Part shown: positions 25,601 to 37,510 of the stretch, one piece after another
Layout of the letters: every line of letters begins with the position of its first letter
How positions within the stretch are numbered: position 1 is the first letter of the stretch
NCBI RefSeq assembly: GCF_000150275.1
Contig: NW_002060946.1
Location: 6,032,667 to 6,096,666 of the forward strand
Reading direction: 5' to 3'
Length of the DNA: 64,000 bases
DNA from: Trichoplax adhaerens
Taxonomy: Eukaryota > Placozoa > Uniplacotomia > Trichoplacea > Trichoplacidae
Notes under the pieces: model-generated
What the model saw: the letters and a program-made list of their open reading frames with translations, nothing else
Databases searched by the model: none
Told to the model about the DNA's origin: nothing
Translations under genes and position numbers: made by a program

Positions 25601-28600
25601 GTTCGTGTTGGCAGCATGAAAAAAATCTCTAAAGTTGTTTTGCCTTTTAGGTAATAGAAGGGATATCAGATTTTATTTCTTGTTTCTCTTGTTATCGGAA
25701 CGATTATAATTATTATAATTTTAATGTGACTCTCTAGTGTGCATAGCTCGGGCAGTGATAACGAAGAACTTCGAGAACTGCAAGACATGCTCAAGTCCAA
25801 CTTGCCGCAATCGGAAAAAAAGTAAGGTGTAGATTAATTAAAGCGCAGTGTGATATTAGCTAGATGAATTACTCTATCAGATAAGTGAGTAAGCACGGTA
25901 CAAGAAAACAATAATTGCTAATATTATGATACACTAACAGTCAGGTCAGGAAGGCAATCGAAAGTCTAAAGAAGGGGGAAAATAAAAAGGTATTTCAAGA
26001 TCAAACTTAAGTATTGTATTTGAAATGTCAAATACGGAATAGGGTTTTTAGCTATAAGGTATAGTAATTATAAATCCTTTGTTCATCAAAACAGCGACTA
26101 GACACTGTGAAAGTTGTTGCCGTTACCTGTGCTGCAACAGCATTTCCATGCATGCAGCATTTAAAATTTCCAGTAGGTGAAAGTAACTTTTAGGCTTAAA
26201 AATATCGCTTCGGAACTGAGCATCTTTCTGTACTCGTATGTAGGTATTAATACTAGATGAGTGTAGTCAAATGACCGAGCCTACGTCTTTGCTTCCTATG
26301 GCAAGGTGTAATCTCAATATTGTATTTGATTTATCTTATAAATGCATATAACAATCCACTAACTTGTTTCTATGAATACAGATTCCAGTGTGAAAAGTGT
26401 ATACTGGTTGGAGATCCTAAAGTAAGATCTACTTAATATTAGAATAGCAAATTTTTTGATTTGCTAATACCCTACAGATAATAATGTATTTTGGTTCATA
26501 GCAATTAAGTCCTACGATTCAAGGCTCTGAGTGCAACCACGACTGTGGCCTTGAACAAACGCTATTTGATAGGCTTCTAAAATTAGTAAGCATTGGCAGT
26601 TTTACTACCTAAGAGACGTTAATATTTAAAGAAATTTAATTCTACTTGTCATGCATAACTTCCAACTTTTAATGTTTAATGCAAATGGAGGATCGTAGCC
26701 CTATCGTCTTGCGAACTCAAGTAAGTCGTAGCCGAAATATCTTTTAAATTGCTGATAATGAAGAATTACAAGTGGCTATTTTTATTTTGCTGTAGTACCG
26801 TTGTCATCCTACAATAAGTCAAATTGCCAATTGGTACGTTCTTTAAATCATAATAATTAGCGCTGGCATTTACATTTTAGTCGTATCACTAGTTGAACAT
26901 TATGAATACTAAGAAAATCTTAGTGAATATTCTTTGTTGATTTAGTTTATTTTATGAAAATCAACTTCTTAATGGCACTGATGAAAATTTAAGAATGCCT
27001 ATGTTTCAGGTTTCATTCAGTTGTAAAGTATTATATGTGTGAAAAGTTTATTTATGCAGTATTTAACTATAGATAATTTTGGTGTAACTTATCTATTATT
27101 TTCAGTCGCAAGAACACATTCCTTTGCCAACTCTGTGTTTCTTTGATGTTAGTAATGGACGTGAAAGTTATGATGCATATGGTAGCTATGCAAACGCTCA
27201 AGAAGTAAGTTGTAATTACTTTCAGTTATCTATTTCAAGTACGAATTCATATCAGTAGCTTTGATTACAAATAATTTGTCCTTCCAGGCTATATTTGTCG
27301 TTAATCTCTTGAATATCATCGTAAGCTATGGAACTGCTCCTGAACAAATAGGTTCATACATATACTACATAGAATTTACGTACAACCAAGATTTAGAAAA
27401 TATTTCTGCTGTATATATGTACAATATCATTCTGGTATCAAAGTATTAACTTAAATGCTCAACATATCATTAGGTGTTATTACGCTTTATAAATCTCAAC
27501 TTCAAGCTATAACAACTAAGCTGTCCTGTTCTAGGTTTACTTTCATAGTTTTTACTGATTTGCTTTCTCCTATTCCTTATATAATATGCTGGTATTAGGA
27601 CATAACAGCATGTTGATTAATTCCAACCTTTATTATTTAGCGTCTTAGCAATTGGTGATATTAAATCAATCCAAATCTCAACGGTCGATGCTTTTCAGGG
27701 TGGAGAAAAGGATATCATCATTTTATCGTGCGTTCGTACGGAGCATACTGGCTTCATAGATTCCGATAAGTTAGTCAATAAATGTTATGTAACAGATGAA
27801 TATATACACTTATAACGCTTATTACAGCTTTGGAAATAAATTTTCAATGTTTTATTTAGAGTGTTTACTAATCTTTTACAAAATTCTCTATAGGAGGATG
27901 AACGTTGCATTAACTCGTGCAAAAAGGTAGTATGATGGAAAAAGAAGATAAATTCTATGAATAATTAAAACAAGTTCAAAGAACCATTAACAACATTTTA
28001 AATACTGTTTTCTTAGACATCTATTTGTTGTAGGCAATTATAAAATGCTATCTAAAAATCTTACATGGAATAGAGTCATTGATCATTGTCTAGGTAAAGC
28101 CGTAACAGTAATTCTCTTTGTAGCTATTAAGCGGTAGATGCTGCTGGTGTATTGTCGTACTGTATATTATTGATAATAAGTACAGTGAATAGACTAGTTT
28201 CCTGCTAGCGAAATTTGAAACTGTGCGCAAATTAAACAATAATTACTTCCCAAAATTATAGCCGAAAAGCATGGATTACAAAACTCAAGTGATATTGTTA
28301 GACTGTGGAAAGAACGAGCACATAGCGGCGGGATTGATTCACAAAATTCTGTCAGTTTTAAAATATTAGCTTAAATTACAATTCTCAGCATATTCTTGTT
28401 TCATAAATTTTAATTTCATTACAGATTACTATCGAAGACAGTTGTGACAAAGATAACGTTAGGAAAAAGAACATAATTAATGAAAAGATTTTGGAAATTA
28501 GCGATAATGGATTGAGTAAGTGTACTATTCCTGTACAGAGTTCAAGCTGTAGTAAAGTATTAAGTTTGCCTTAATATATTTTGTAATCATTGTTATTCAC

Positions 28601-28740
28601 TTTTTTTCAATGTATTTTAAACAGATTGTTTACAGTCGTCAGGTGAAAGCTCTAACAATTTTGATACAGAATCGACGGTTTGTAAGGACGTAGAAGATAT
28701 TCCCAATTTTAATCTTGGAATTGACCTTCGAATAAATTAA
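19654..28740 (+). CDS. ZGRF1: ZGRF1-like 5'-3' DNA helicase (40 exons)
   Basis: Superfamily 1 helicase; human ZGRF1 acts in crosslink repair and homologous recombination with RAD51. Exons: 19654-19677, 20252-20332, 20671-20733, 20938-21156, 21407-22301, 22435-22616, 22700-22742, 22834-22949, 23078-23219, 23332-23537, 23613-23647, 23759-23795, 23888-23987, 24099-24213, 24314-24345, 24485-24599, 24670-24772, 24924-24968, 25067-25148, 25210-25288, 25421-25504, 25573-25650, 25738-25821, 25941-25989, 26095-26172, 26244-26305, 26382-26421, 26502-26585, 26691-26720, 26796-26833, 26946-27009, 27106-27204, 27288-27351, 27474-27534, 27641-27769, 27894-27926, 28017-28093, 28262-28350, 28425-28515, 28625-28740. 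They join to 1387 residues. The N-terminal DUF2439 reads VLYTHQKTKKAKTWQDGIL (exons 1-2). The disordered middle is exons 5-8. Helicase motifs: Walker A GVFGSGKS 879-886, Walker B DECSQ 1034-1038, GDPKQL 1060-1065, YRCHP 1102-1106, DAFQGGEKD 1226-1234, NVALTRAK 1256-1263. The GRF zinc finger expected before the helicase is hard to recognise. Least certain: exons 1, 7, 11, 12, 15. Confidence 0.92.
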
Positions 28741-28806
28741 ATGGTGGACCTCATAGCTAAAATTAAATGATTAATCATACCGGCAGTTTGTAGTTGATAT
28801 GTATAA
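28741..28806. other. 66-base gap between convergent stop codons
   Basis: The ZGRF1 stop (28740) and the stop of the minus-strand small gene (28807) face each other across 66 bases. An attaaa word at 28762-28767 could serve ZGRF1. The two 3' UTRs almost certainly overlap, which would give antisense transcript ends. Confidence 0.6.
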
Positions 28807-29634
28807 CTATAAAAGATGTTCTATATCGTTAAAATCTGTCTTATGTACATCTCTTGATATCTTCCTTTGTCTATTGTGTGGTCCTCTGACTCTTTTGCTA
28901 ACTTCAAGCACTCTGGTTGTCGGATAAGTTGAGCTCTACGAGTTAAAAAATGCGATTTAAATTACTTTGGAAAGAATTACTGTCGCGATTAAGAAATTTT
29001 AAGTTACAGTTAGGAACGTTCAATATCAATTTTATATTTTACTGTGATAAAAAATGTTTATTGGGTTACTGTTAGATATCTATCTAGTAAATAGTGCAAA
29101 GGTCTTAAAAAATAATATATATATTATAATATACAAAGCTTACCCGGTCGCCATCATTTAAATCGGGTGAATCAATATGAAGCCCTATTGTATTTGATTT
29201 CACCTCATCTTTCTCAGTTGCATCGATATTTGTCCCCTGCGAATTAACCTTTTCATCTGAAGCAGTGGCGGATTGACCAGATTTTCCTCTAAATTTAAGT
29301 TTCTGTAATTGTCTAGCCAGAAAAGATGGTTTTTTAGATTCAGGGTTGTCTTCAGAATTTTCACTTCCAACTGTATCAATGGATTCTGTCGATTTTTCCA
29401 GTTCGAATAATTTGGTGTCCTGCGATTCAATCATTGATATGGTTGTTTGAGTTTCACTGCATAATTAATCTTCTTTGCTTTAAAATTTATAATATCTAAA
29501 GTCTAGTCTTATGATGCTATATTTTTGCCTACTCCTACATTGCTATTGTTATTCGATGTTTGACTTGATTTCCTGATCTTAATTGGATTCCAACCGATAG
29601 TGCTTAGGAAATTTTTATCCGTTTTTTCAGACAT
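28807..29634 (-). CDS. Unrecognised small basic/disordered protein (3 exons, 166 aa)
   Basis: Proposed exons on the minus strand: 29634-29539, 29419-29144 and 28935-28807, all joined in phase 0 to 166 residues. I do not recognise the family. Exon 1 reads MSEKTDKNFLSTIGWNPIKI. The middle is acidic and Ser-rich with a short basic stretch, FLARQLQKLKFRGKSG. The last exon is strongly basic and ends DFNDIEHLL, which looks like a conserved tail motif. No membrane segment or signal peptide is visible. The exon 2 acceptor (after position 29420) is chosen because it restores frame; an alternative acceptor about 30 bases upstream is out of phase with exon 1. The middle exon is the surest part (open for over 300 bases) and the joins are tentative. 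Confidence 0.5.
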
Positions 29635-32473
29635 GACGTACAATTTTATGTCATTTGCTTTACAGTATTTGTTTAGAATTCTATAATATTTACCAAAAAA
29701 TACCGAAAGATCAAAATTTTGTAAAAAATTTCTTAAATATCCACATTTCTGTGCACTACTGATACATCTAATTTATTCGTCATTTATCAACACTTGAGGA
29801 GAAGTGATTAAGAAGTGCTTTGTAAATAAAGTCACAATATATATTGGAAAATTCTGTCTGACCTGATCAATCTGGATCTTGTCTTGTAAGTCTGCTTTAG
29901 TTCAGGCGCCACGTTAATCCAATTACCAAAATTCATACCACAGTACTTTAAATACCTGGGTAATAGGTATTAAAGCAATCGGCCAAATACTCATATACAG
30001 TATATAAGGTTAATCTTAGTAACGGATTCGCAGACTAAGCTTAATGACTCAACGGCATCACGCGACATGGAGATATCATGTGAACTGTTCTACAAACAAT
30101 TCCAACGGGGTCAGCCGCAAGCTATGCACAGTGTGATACTTAGCCGTACTTAAATATGATTACTTTGAAGATTAAAACATCTCGCCTGTAAATTAACATT
30201 TTAACACATTTTGAACAAACTAAAAATACTATCTTGTACTGGCTATAGCTGATTTTCCCTTCTTTCCTTGATCAGCTTATTCTAAAACAACTTTATAAAC
30301 TCTGTAAGGTAATTATTAAACCATTGGACTAAAATAAAGTAAATCGATTTTACCATCAACTTATGTGCAATGCATAATATGGAAAGATACAAGTAATACA
30401 TCTACTACAGTTTTATCTTGGCGTAAACGATTATAGGATGCGGCACACAGTAGGTCTGCTTAATTCATAAGAGTTGAATGATATTATCCAGTATTTATAC
30501 CTAGTAAATTTCTTCCTATAACGAAATCGAGAGAATACGGTTGTATTGTCACAAAATACACTACATCTAGCCTGTACTGTACTGTACTGTACGCCTATAC
30601 CAATAAAGGTAAAATTCCTCAATTGGAAATTGCATCTAAGTATGATAGCTGTGCTTTTCATAAATCTATAAAGCATTATCAAAATCAGTAAAGTGAAAGA
30701 AACCAAGCATCCATAATACAATAATCGCAACTACTTAATTGCGTATTTAGTATAATTTCAAGAATTTAAATAATACTCCTAGTTAATAGATGTAATCGAA
30801 TGCTATCATATCATGTACTGCAGCAATTAATGCATAAGCAGCAATAAATTATCTTCATTTTTATCTTCCTTATCTAAATTGATAACTATTTGACTATTTG
30901 ACTCTTATTCTTTCTATCTTTCGAACCTAATGCGAGATTTTGGGACATAAAACACTACCTTGGGTTTTCATTAAAATTTTAAGTTATCGTTTGAATTAAC
31001 TACTGAGCGATGAAAAATTTCTTATCGAATTCTTATTTTGTATATATTCAATCTTTCTGCTATTATCTTATAGAAAATTATATTTCCATCCTTATCTGGT
31101 TAATAGTATATTATTCTATTAATAGTTAAAAGAGTTTATTCATGGAATCCTAGTTGGAAATCATAAAGTTTAATACTTATTTTCGTACAAGGTACATTGT
31201 ATGAAAATACCATATGATTTCGATCTAAAACAAACTTTTAAAGTCAATTGAATAAGGTACTGACCCTTTTATACCCCAGATAAGTTTTAAATCTATTCTC
31301 TAACTAAATGTTTGAGATACTGTATATTCTGTTCTAACTTAAGGAATAAGAAAGCTGTTTAATGCTTTATTCTAAAATGTTTATTGTGTGAATCCTTCAG
31401 TGAGCTGCCTCAGCTAAATGAAATTGAATATGTATGACACATAGTGCATTTTGTTTTTTTAGGTCATACCGCCGTTCTAACCTTGCTAGCCTGTAATTTG
31501 TCATTTCTTTTCCGATGCTGCAGTTAATTCTAAATAGCCGTATATATGCAATTATGCTGTAAGGATTTGATAAGTTCATGAAAAGTCAAACAATAAGTGA
31601 ACTTGACTAGATTGCCAATATTGAAAGAAAAAAATTGTCTCTGAAGTTTATTGCCACTTGTAACGACCATTTCCATACAGTAATGATTGTGAATAATAGC
31701 TATTTAGCATTTCTTATAATAAAAATTTCTTTCATTTAACATTTTACATCGTCTATTAGAGCGCCTTTATGTAGTAACGATAAGAGTCACAATCATGCCA
31801 TAAGTAAATGTTAAATGCACAACATGCTCTCAGCAGAATGAAAGACAGCTGATTATGCAGAAGGATAATTTTTGTCAGGAAATTTTAAGCAGTGACTTTT
31901 TAAGATTTACTTTAAGAATAGCAGTATCGATGGCAACTATGACCTTACGATAATTTTTAGCCAACGGCATTAAACAGATGGTATTCAGGGAACAAAAGCA
32001 AAGTAGTTATTGCAACAACGAATCTAATACGAGATGTATAAGTTACATTATAGGTACATCAAGCGTTATCAGCAAACAAACCGGTATAGCAAAAGCGAAG
32101 GCCATTCATGTAATTCCGGCAATGCACTCTCATGAACATACACCGTAACGCAAAGGGTAATGATTATTTTTGAATATTAAGACACTGACTCAGAAATATT
32201 TGTACGCATATTTTCCAGCCTTCTTAAAAGGACTTGCGTAATTCATGAAATCTGTTTGTCTAGCCTATAGGAATTTATACAATTGATTTGTGATATTCAT
32301 TACTTCGAATCATCCTGACAATCCATAAGACTTTCTGACAAATTATTAGGAGCTTCATTGCCTATATTTTTAACTGAAGGTTTCTGGAGAGAATACAAGA
32401 TAAAATAGAATATGTCAATGTTTCAATTAACTTCATATCCAAAGAGCTGTGAACGAATGGAAGAAAATGGAGA
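29635..32473. other. Intergenic region, no gene recognised
   Basis: About 2.8 kb downstream of the CCDC6-like gene and upstream of the small minus-strand gene. Frames at 30431-30730 and 31397-31579 (minus) match nothing; the first overlaps a short GTAC palindrome run at 30571-30592. It may hold the CCDC6 3' UTR and, less likely, further CCDC6 tail exons, which I looked for and did not find. Confidence 0.5.
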
Positions 32474-35400
32474 TTATAACAAGCTATAATCAAATCTAAC
32501 CGTGAAAACCGACGAAGACGGTTCGGATGATCCATTTGCATCACTCGCGATTGAGGTACCACCACCCCGATTGACAGGAGATGGTAAACTAAATAATTTT
32601 TCAGCTGAATGCATAAAAATTTGTTTATAATTAAATTATTTCATAAACGTAAGGAATGATATTATGATTACTAAAAGAAAACAGACGTACATAATTTATT
32701 GGTTGTTAGCGGATGACCGCAAGGTAATGGACTAGAAATAGTCCTTTCTCTCTTGTCTGCATCACTGGTTAAAGATCGATTCATGCTGAATGATCTGTAA
32801 TACGCGTAGAGACAGTTTTCTGTAAATTATTAACTTTGATAGAAGCAATAACTTGATATCTATTATAAGTCGTTATTCCTCTAATATGGTCTCACAAAAC
32901 TAATACCTATCCTCATCTGTATCAAGACTTGATTCGCTTTCAGATAACACCCGACTTAACGCAAGCCTTCTTTCCTGCTCCATGCTTAACTTTCTTTGTA
33001 ATTGAATATTTTCATCAGTAATTCTTTCTTCTTCGAGAGCATAACTTCGACTTTGTTCTACAGCTAATATTTCAAGCATTGCAAAGATGATTAAAACCTT
33101 ACTTAGTAATTATTTTGACTCCGTATTCAGACTATATGAAAGATTATTGGACAAATATGCCTATTGATCACTTTACATGTTAAGATTAGCTAACTATTAG
33201 TTCAGTTTACTATCATTTCGTGATAAATAAAAGCAAGAACAATATAATCAACTTACTTCGAGTTTCAGCTTCAACTAATTTCTTTTTTAATATAGTAACC
33301 TCAGATTTTAATTCTCTACATCGTACAGTTAAATTATTGATTAATTCTTCGCGATTTAAATTTTCTATAGAGTCTTTTTCTTCGTTAGAATTTTCTTTCA
33401 GTTTCCCGGTCAATGATCTAGGGTATCATAAAGGGTTGTATTTCATAAGGAATAACGAATATAAATCGTTATTGTACCATGACTTTGGTACTCATAGCAT
33501 TTTAAAAGGAAAATTAATGTTACAATAATTTGCATTTAACGATTGATCATATCAGGTTACGTGATTCAGTATGATAGTTAATACTAATAGATCGTAACAT
33601 TACTTCTTCTCTTGTTCAATTCTCTTGATTTTCTTCCATAATTTATTAACAATAAATTCTTGTTCATGTTCCAAAGCATTTTCTAAATCGATTTTTTCTC
33701 GCTGCAACTGTTTCAATAACAGAATAGGTTACAAAATACTATCTATACACATGTTCCGATAGGGTAGTATCCTCAGACAAATTAGGGCTAAACTATTCAA
33801 AAATTATAAAATGACACTACGACGATAACAAGATATAAAGTTAGCCTTTCTCGTGTATCGTGCGTGGCAATGATTCTTGGCTAAATTACAATTTTTATAT
33901 GTATTACTGCGGGAAATGACTCATACAATTTTCTCATCCTTACTAAAACTCAGAGTTTTCAGAAGAGGCAAAAAATCATGTCGGAGTAATCTTTGATTTT
34001 TTGCCATAATATATTCGTATTTCATGCATTGATCTACAAGTACAACAATAATATCGATTATATTACCCTTTCCAGATTATCTTGTTTAACCGAAATATCG
34101 CGTTCAAGTTTATTAATTCTTCTTGATAACTTTACAACTTGATTTTCCTGTTCCGCTTCTAGGCTTTTTTCCAATTGAACCTTTTCTTTACGTAGCTAAT
34201 AAAATTGTACAATTCGACAGGGTCAATGATTTGCGGGTAAACTTTATATTAGTGAAATGATTTTAATGCCATTGCACTGATCTATTTAATTAATTAATAA
34301 TAGTATCAATATCAATAGCAGCGTGACCTAGACTTGAGAGTTATAGTACCTGAGCTAATTGACGAGTTAAATCATTTGTTAGGTATTCTTCTTCTTGCTC
34401 ATAATTAGTTGCTAGTGTTTCCTTTTCTTTCTTTAGACACTGTATTTTCTTGAGTAAGGTATTGGAAATATACTCTTCCTCTTGTTCCGCACGTACTTGC
34501 TATTTATAAATAAATAACAGCAGATAAACCGAATGATATTATTAGTACTGTGTATAGCATGTATGGAATAGCTCATTGAATGGATGACGGCGTTCTAATA
34601 AAGTGTACACAGTACATACTCGTATGTACTAAGATATATTCTATCAAGAGACATGAAAACTGCAATCATTTTTAGATCGTTTATCTCCACTGTACTCCAA
34701 GAGATATTAACCGTCCATCTACAGTACTATTTTAGGTCGTCAGTATGGTACTGTATTGCATGCAGCCAAGATTAACTTGTTATACGTTGAGTATAACCAT
34801 GGTTACAACATGACTTGATATGAATACTATTTCAAGCTGATCTACGTATATGATATTGCATCACTATCAATAACTTATGTTGACAATCTATTTACCATAG
34901 CAAACTTGAATTCTATATTGTATGATCGCTATTCCGATAAGTACAGTTATAGACTTGTAATAGCCAGCCATAATTTCATGGTTGACTATTTCTCAACCGA
35001 ACATCATCGTAATTTAATTATCTCCTTGACTCCCTCCTTGATCTACAGTATATATGAGTATATATATATATATATATATATGTCGTATTGGAGAAAGCAA
35101 GAAGAAACTACAGCATGACTACCGGTGATAATCGTGCATACATCTTATTATTGACATAATTCCATTCTCATTTCCTGCTATAATGCAATCCATGCTACAA
35201 CATGATAAGGGTAGGCTGATTGCTAGATTGTCATGCTTTCATCGACCAGTTGTACAGACAATTTTCAATCATTCGTCTATTCAAATCTTTAAGCTAGATT
35301 AAAATTAAAAGAGATAAATAACTTACAATATTAATGCTGTCTTGATGAAGTTTTTTATTCTCTTCTAGTAAATTTTTAATTCTCAATTTCAGTGTTTCCA

Positions 35401-35602
35401 CTTCCATTTTAAGAACGACATTCTCTTGCTGTAAAGTAGCCATACGATCAACTTCTCGCCTTCGACGACTGCTATCTTCTTGTTCGCTCGAACTCATATC
35501 ACTATCGCTGTAACGATGAGCTGGTATACCACTTGTATGACCAGCAGTAAGATTGAAGTTGTTATTTCTTTCATTGCTAGAGCGCTTATTTTCCTCCGCC
35601 AT
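32474..35602 (-). CDS. CCDC6: CCDC6-like coiled-coil protein (8 exons)
   Basis: Exons on the minus strand: 35602-35327, 34499-34350, 34195-34067, 33707-33604, 33417-33257, 33063-32907, 32794-32691, 32604-32474; 403 residues (human 474). The exon 6 acceptor may instead be at 33057, giving two residues fewer. A Ser-rich N-terminus precedes [20 protein letters not shown] (54-73). A long charged coiled coil follows, with the typical internal repeats [42 protein letters not shown] and [15 protein letters not shown] (about 95-220). Then comes the conserved [14 protein letters not shown] and a Ser/Thr tail with [11 protein letters not shown], matching the RTVSSPIP block of vertebrate CCDC6. CCDC6 is a cytosolic/nuclear ATM substrate and checkpoint-linked scaffold known mainly as a RET fusion partner; its molecular role is not well fixed. 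The long proline-rich C-terminus of vertebrates is absent. The last exon is read to an in-frame stop, but a possible donor at 32500 leaves a further exon conceivable. Confidence 0.9.
35059..35081. repeat. (TA)n microsatellite
   Basis: Uninterrupted TA dinucleotide run of about 11 units, located in intron 1 of the CCDC6-like gene. Confidence 0.85.
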
Positions 35603-37510
35603 GATCCTTCAATGAGCAACTTTCAACTTGTTAACGCTTTTCCTGACTGATCTCGAGTGGAAAACGCATAAGCTACTCTCGATTTTGCTGACTTGACACT
35701 TGAAAGCATCCTGAGCGCAGTCAATCCGCTGTTTGATGGTCCAGTATGAGCTGAGTAGTGGTCCAGTAGTACTGTAGCATCGCTGTTCTAGTTACTATTA
35801 GCCATGGCAAGACATCCTAGGTGAGAAACTAGTGTACAGCAGCACTGATCACGACACAGTGGTATACACTGTACAGTGTACAGTGCACAATACTCTAGGC
35901 ATCACAGTACCGTACTGTACTCTTCGGGTCCCAGTACGGTCGCGGCACGGCACGCAAGAGACCACTGGCCGAACACGTACCGCAGTGCCGTACGTGCGTT
36001 GGGCCTAGTGGAACAGGACTGCAGTGGACTGTGGGCCCACGTTAGTTTAGTAATCATAAGTAAATAAATAAATTAATTAATCTACTACAGCATCCATTTG
36101 AACGCGGTATAACATACACATTGATGCTGTAGAGTATTGAAGTAAATGCGTAATGAATAATTTGAAGTATTTCAGGGTATTTAGACGTCCAAAAGCGCCG
36201 TTATTAATGTTTCAAATATTGTTCAGGTCTGCCAAGCGCAGCAATAATAATTCAATATCCAATCCTTCAATATCTGCAAACTTTATAAAGCACAATACAA
36301 GGCTGAGGCCAGCTTGTGGCCATTTGTGCAATGCAAACATTGCAAAACATGAATTTATTCATATCTGCCTGTTGAATGATACACTGCACTGACAGGTCAA
36401 AGTTATACTGTGTACTGTACGCGTATACCAAAAGTAATCAATCAATCAATCGTTCAAATCATATTAATCACTACCCTACGAATACGTTGTAATTAATGAT
36501 ACGTATCTATATTGCTAATAAAAGCAAAGCATGGTCGCATGGACTTCTAATTGAAAAGTAAGAACAGTCCCTGCATAGACATATCCGTTAGACCTATCAA
36601 AGGTTTACGACTCCACTTTTTAGTGGCATCAGATAGAAGTTACACTAGATCACTCAGTGTGTGCTTCCCTCGTATTACGTGCACTACTTCACTCTTTCTC
36701 ATGCCACTAATGCAAATTACTGCTTCAGTCATTAACTACTGGTATTCTGACATCTAGGTAGTTGAATGAATTGATTCACAGTTGACTAGACTAATACAAT
36801 CTGATTATGTGCGAAAATCGCACACGCATCTTGATGATTTTCTTCTTCTTTTGTAAACTGAAATGATATCAAAACTAATATAACTTCAAACTGCTACTTC
36901 TAGCAAACTGATTTGCAAAAGCCCTTTATTTCCATTTTCCACTTACATAACTGTATACAAGCAGTTTTTGATAATATTATTTCATAGCCATCGTTGATTA
37001 ATAGCCTCGTAACCTTAATAAAATGATAACAATTTGGCCTACGTACGAGTACAAGTATTTAACATCCGCCAACGTACTCGCTGTAACAGCTGACAAAAAA
37101 AATAATTTATTACAGCATTTTCAATATTCTGGTCTGGTCTTACCATAATATATGCACAACATCTGATCCGATAATCATCTTACATATACTTAATAGTCGG
37201 ATCAGATATCCTTTAAAATCATTAAGCGAATAATTAAGGAATGAATAAAAAATAGGAGAATATTATTTCTTGATTTATGGATTAAAACAAAACCTCTTCG
37301 ATATACCGTATAGTATGTAATTAAGTGAAGTAGCGCCATGCAGTAGCCACCGCACAAGATATTCATTCAGCTTACTATGCATAGGTACAAACTAGAATCT
37401 GAACGTGACAAAAAAGATTAGTTTACAATTTTTCAAATAGATTCGTCTCATATTTAAATTGTTCATACAATAAATACTAATACAACGCACAAGGCCACCA
37501 ATGTCTTATG
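35603..37510. other. Intergenic region upstream of CCDC6, with GTAC palindromes
   Basis: About 1.9 kb between the CCDC6 start codon and the SLC25A16 stop codon; both genes run on the minus strand. It contains a GTAC-palindrome cluster (35831-35940) in a GC-richer patch that continues to about 36035 (for example ggtcgcggcacggcacgc near 35940). Frames at 35876-36067, 36153-36392 and 36551-36757 are not recognised and lack family support. Confidence 0.55.
35831..35940. repeat. GTAC palindrome cluster upstream of CCDC6
   Basis: Includes tacactgtacagtgtacagt and cagtaccgtactgtact, the same self-complementary word family as at 641-760 and 18752-19420. It lies about 230 bases upstream of the CCDC6 start codon, within promoter range. 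Confidence 0.8.

Noticed and set aside
32362-32565. 67-codon minus-strand frame overlapping the last CCDC6 exon
   Set aside because: It is the wrong frame relative to the conserved CCDC6 reading frame.
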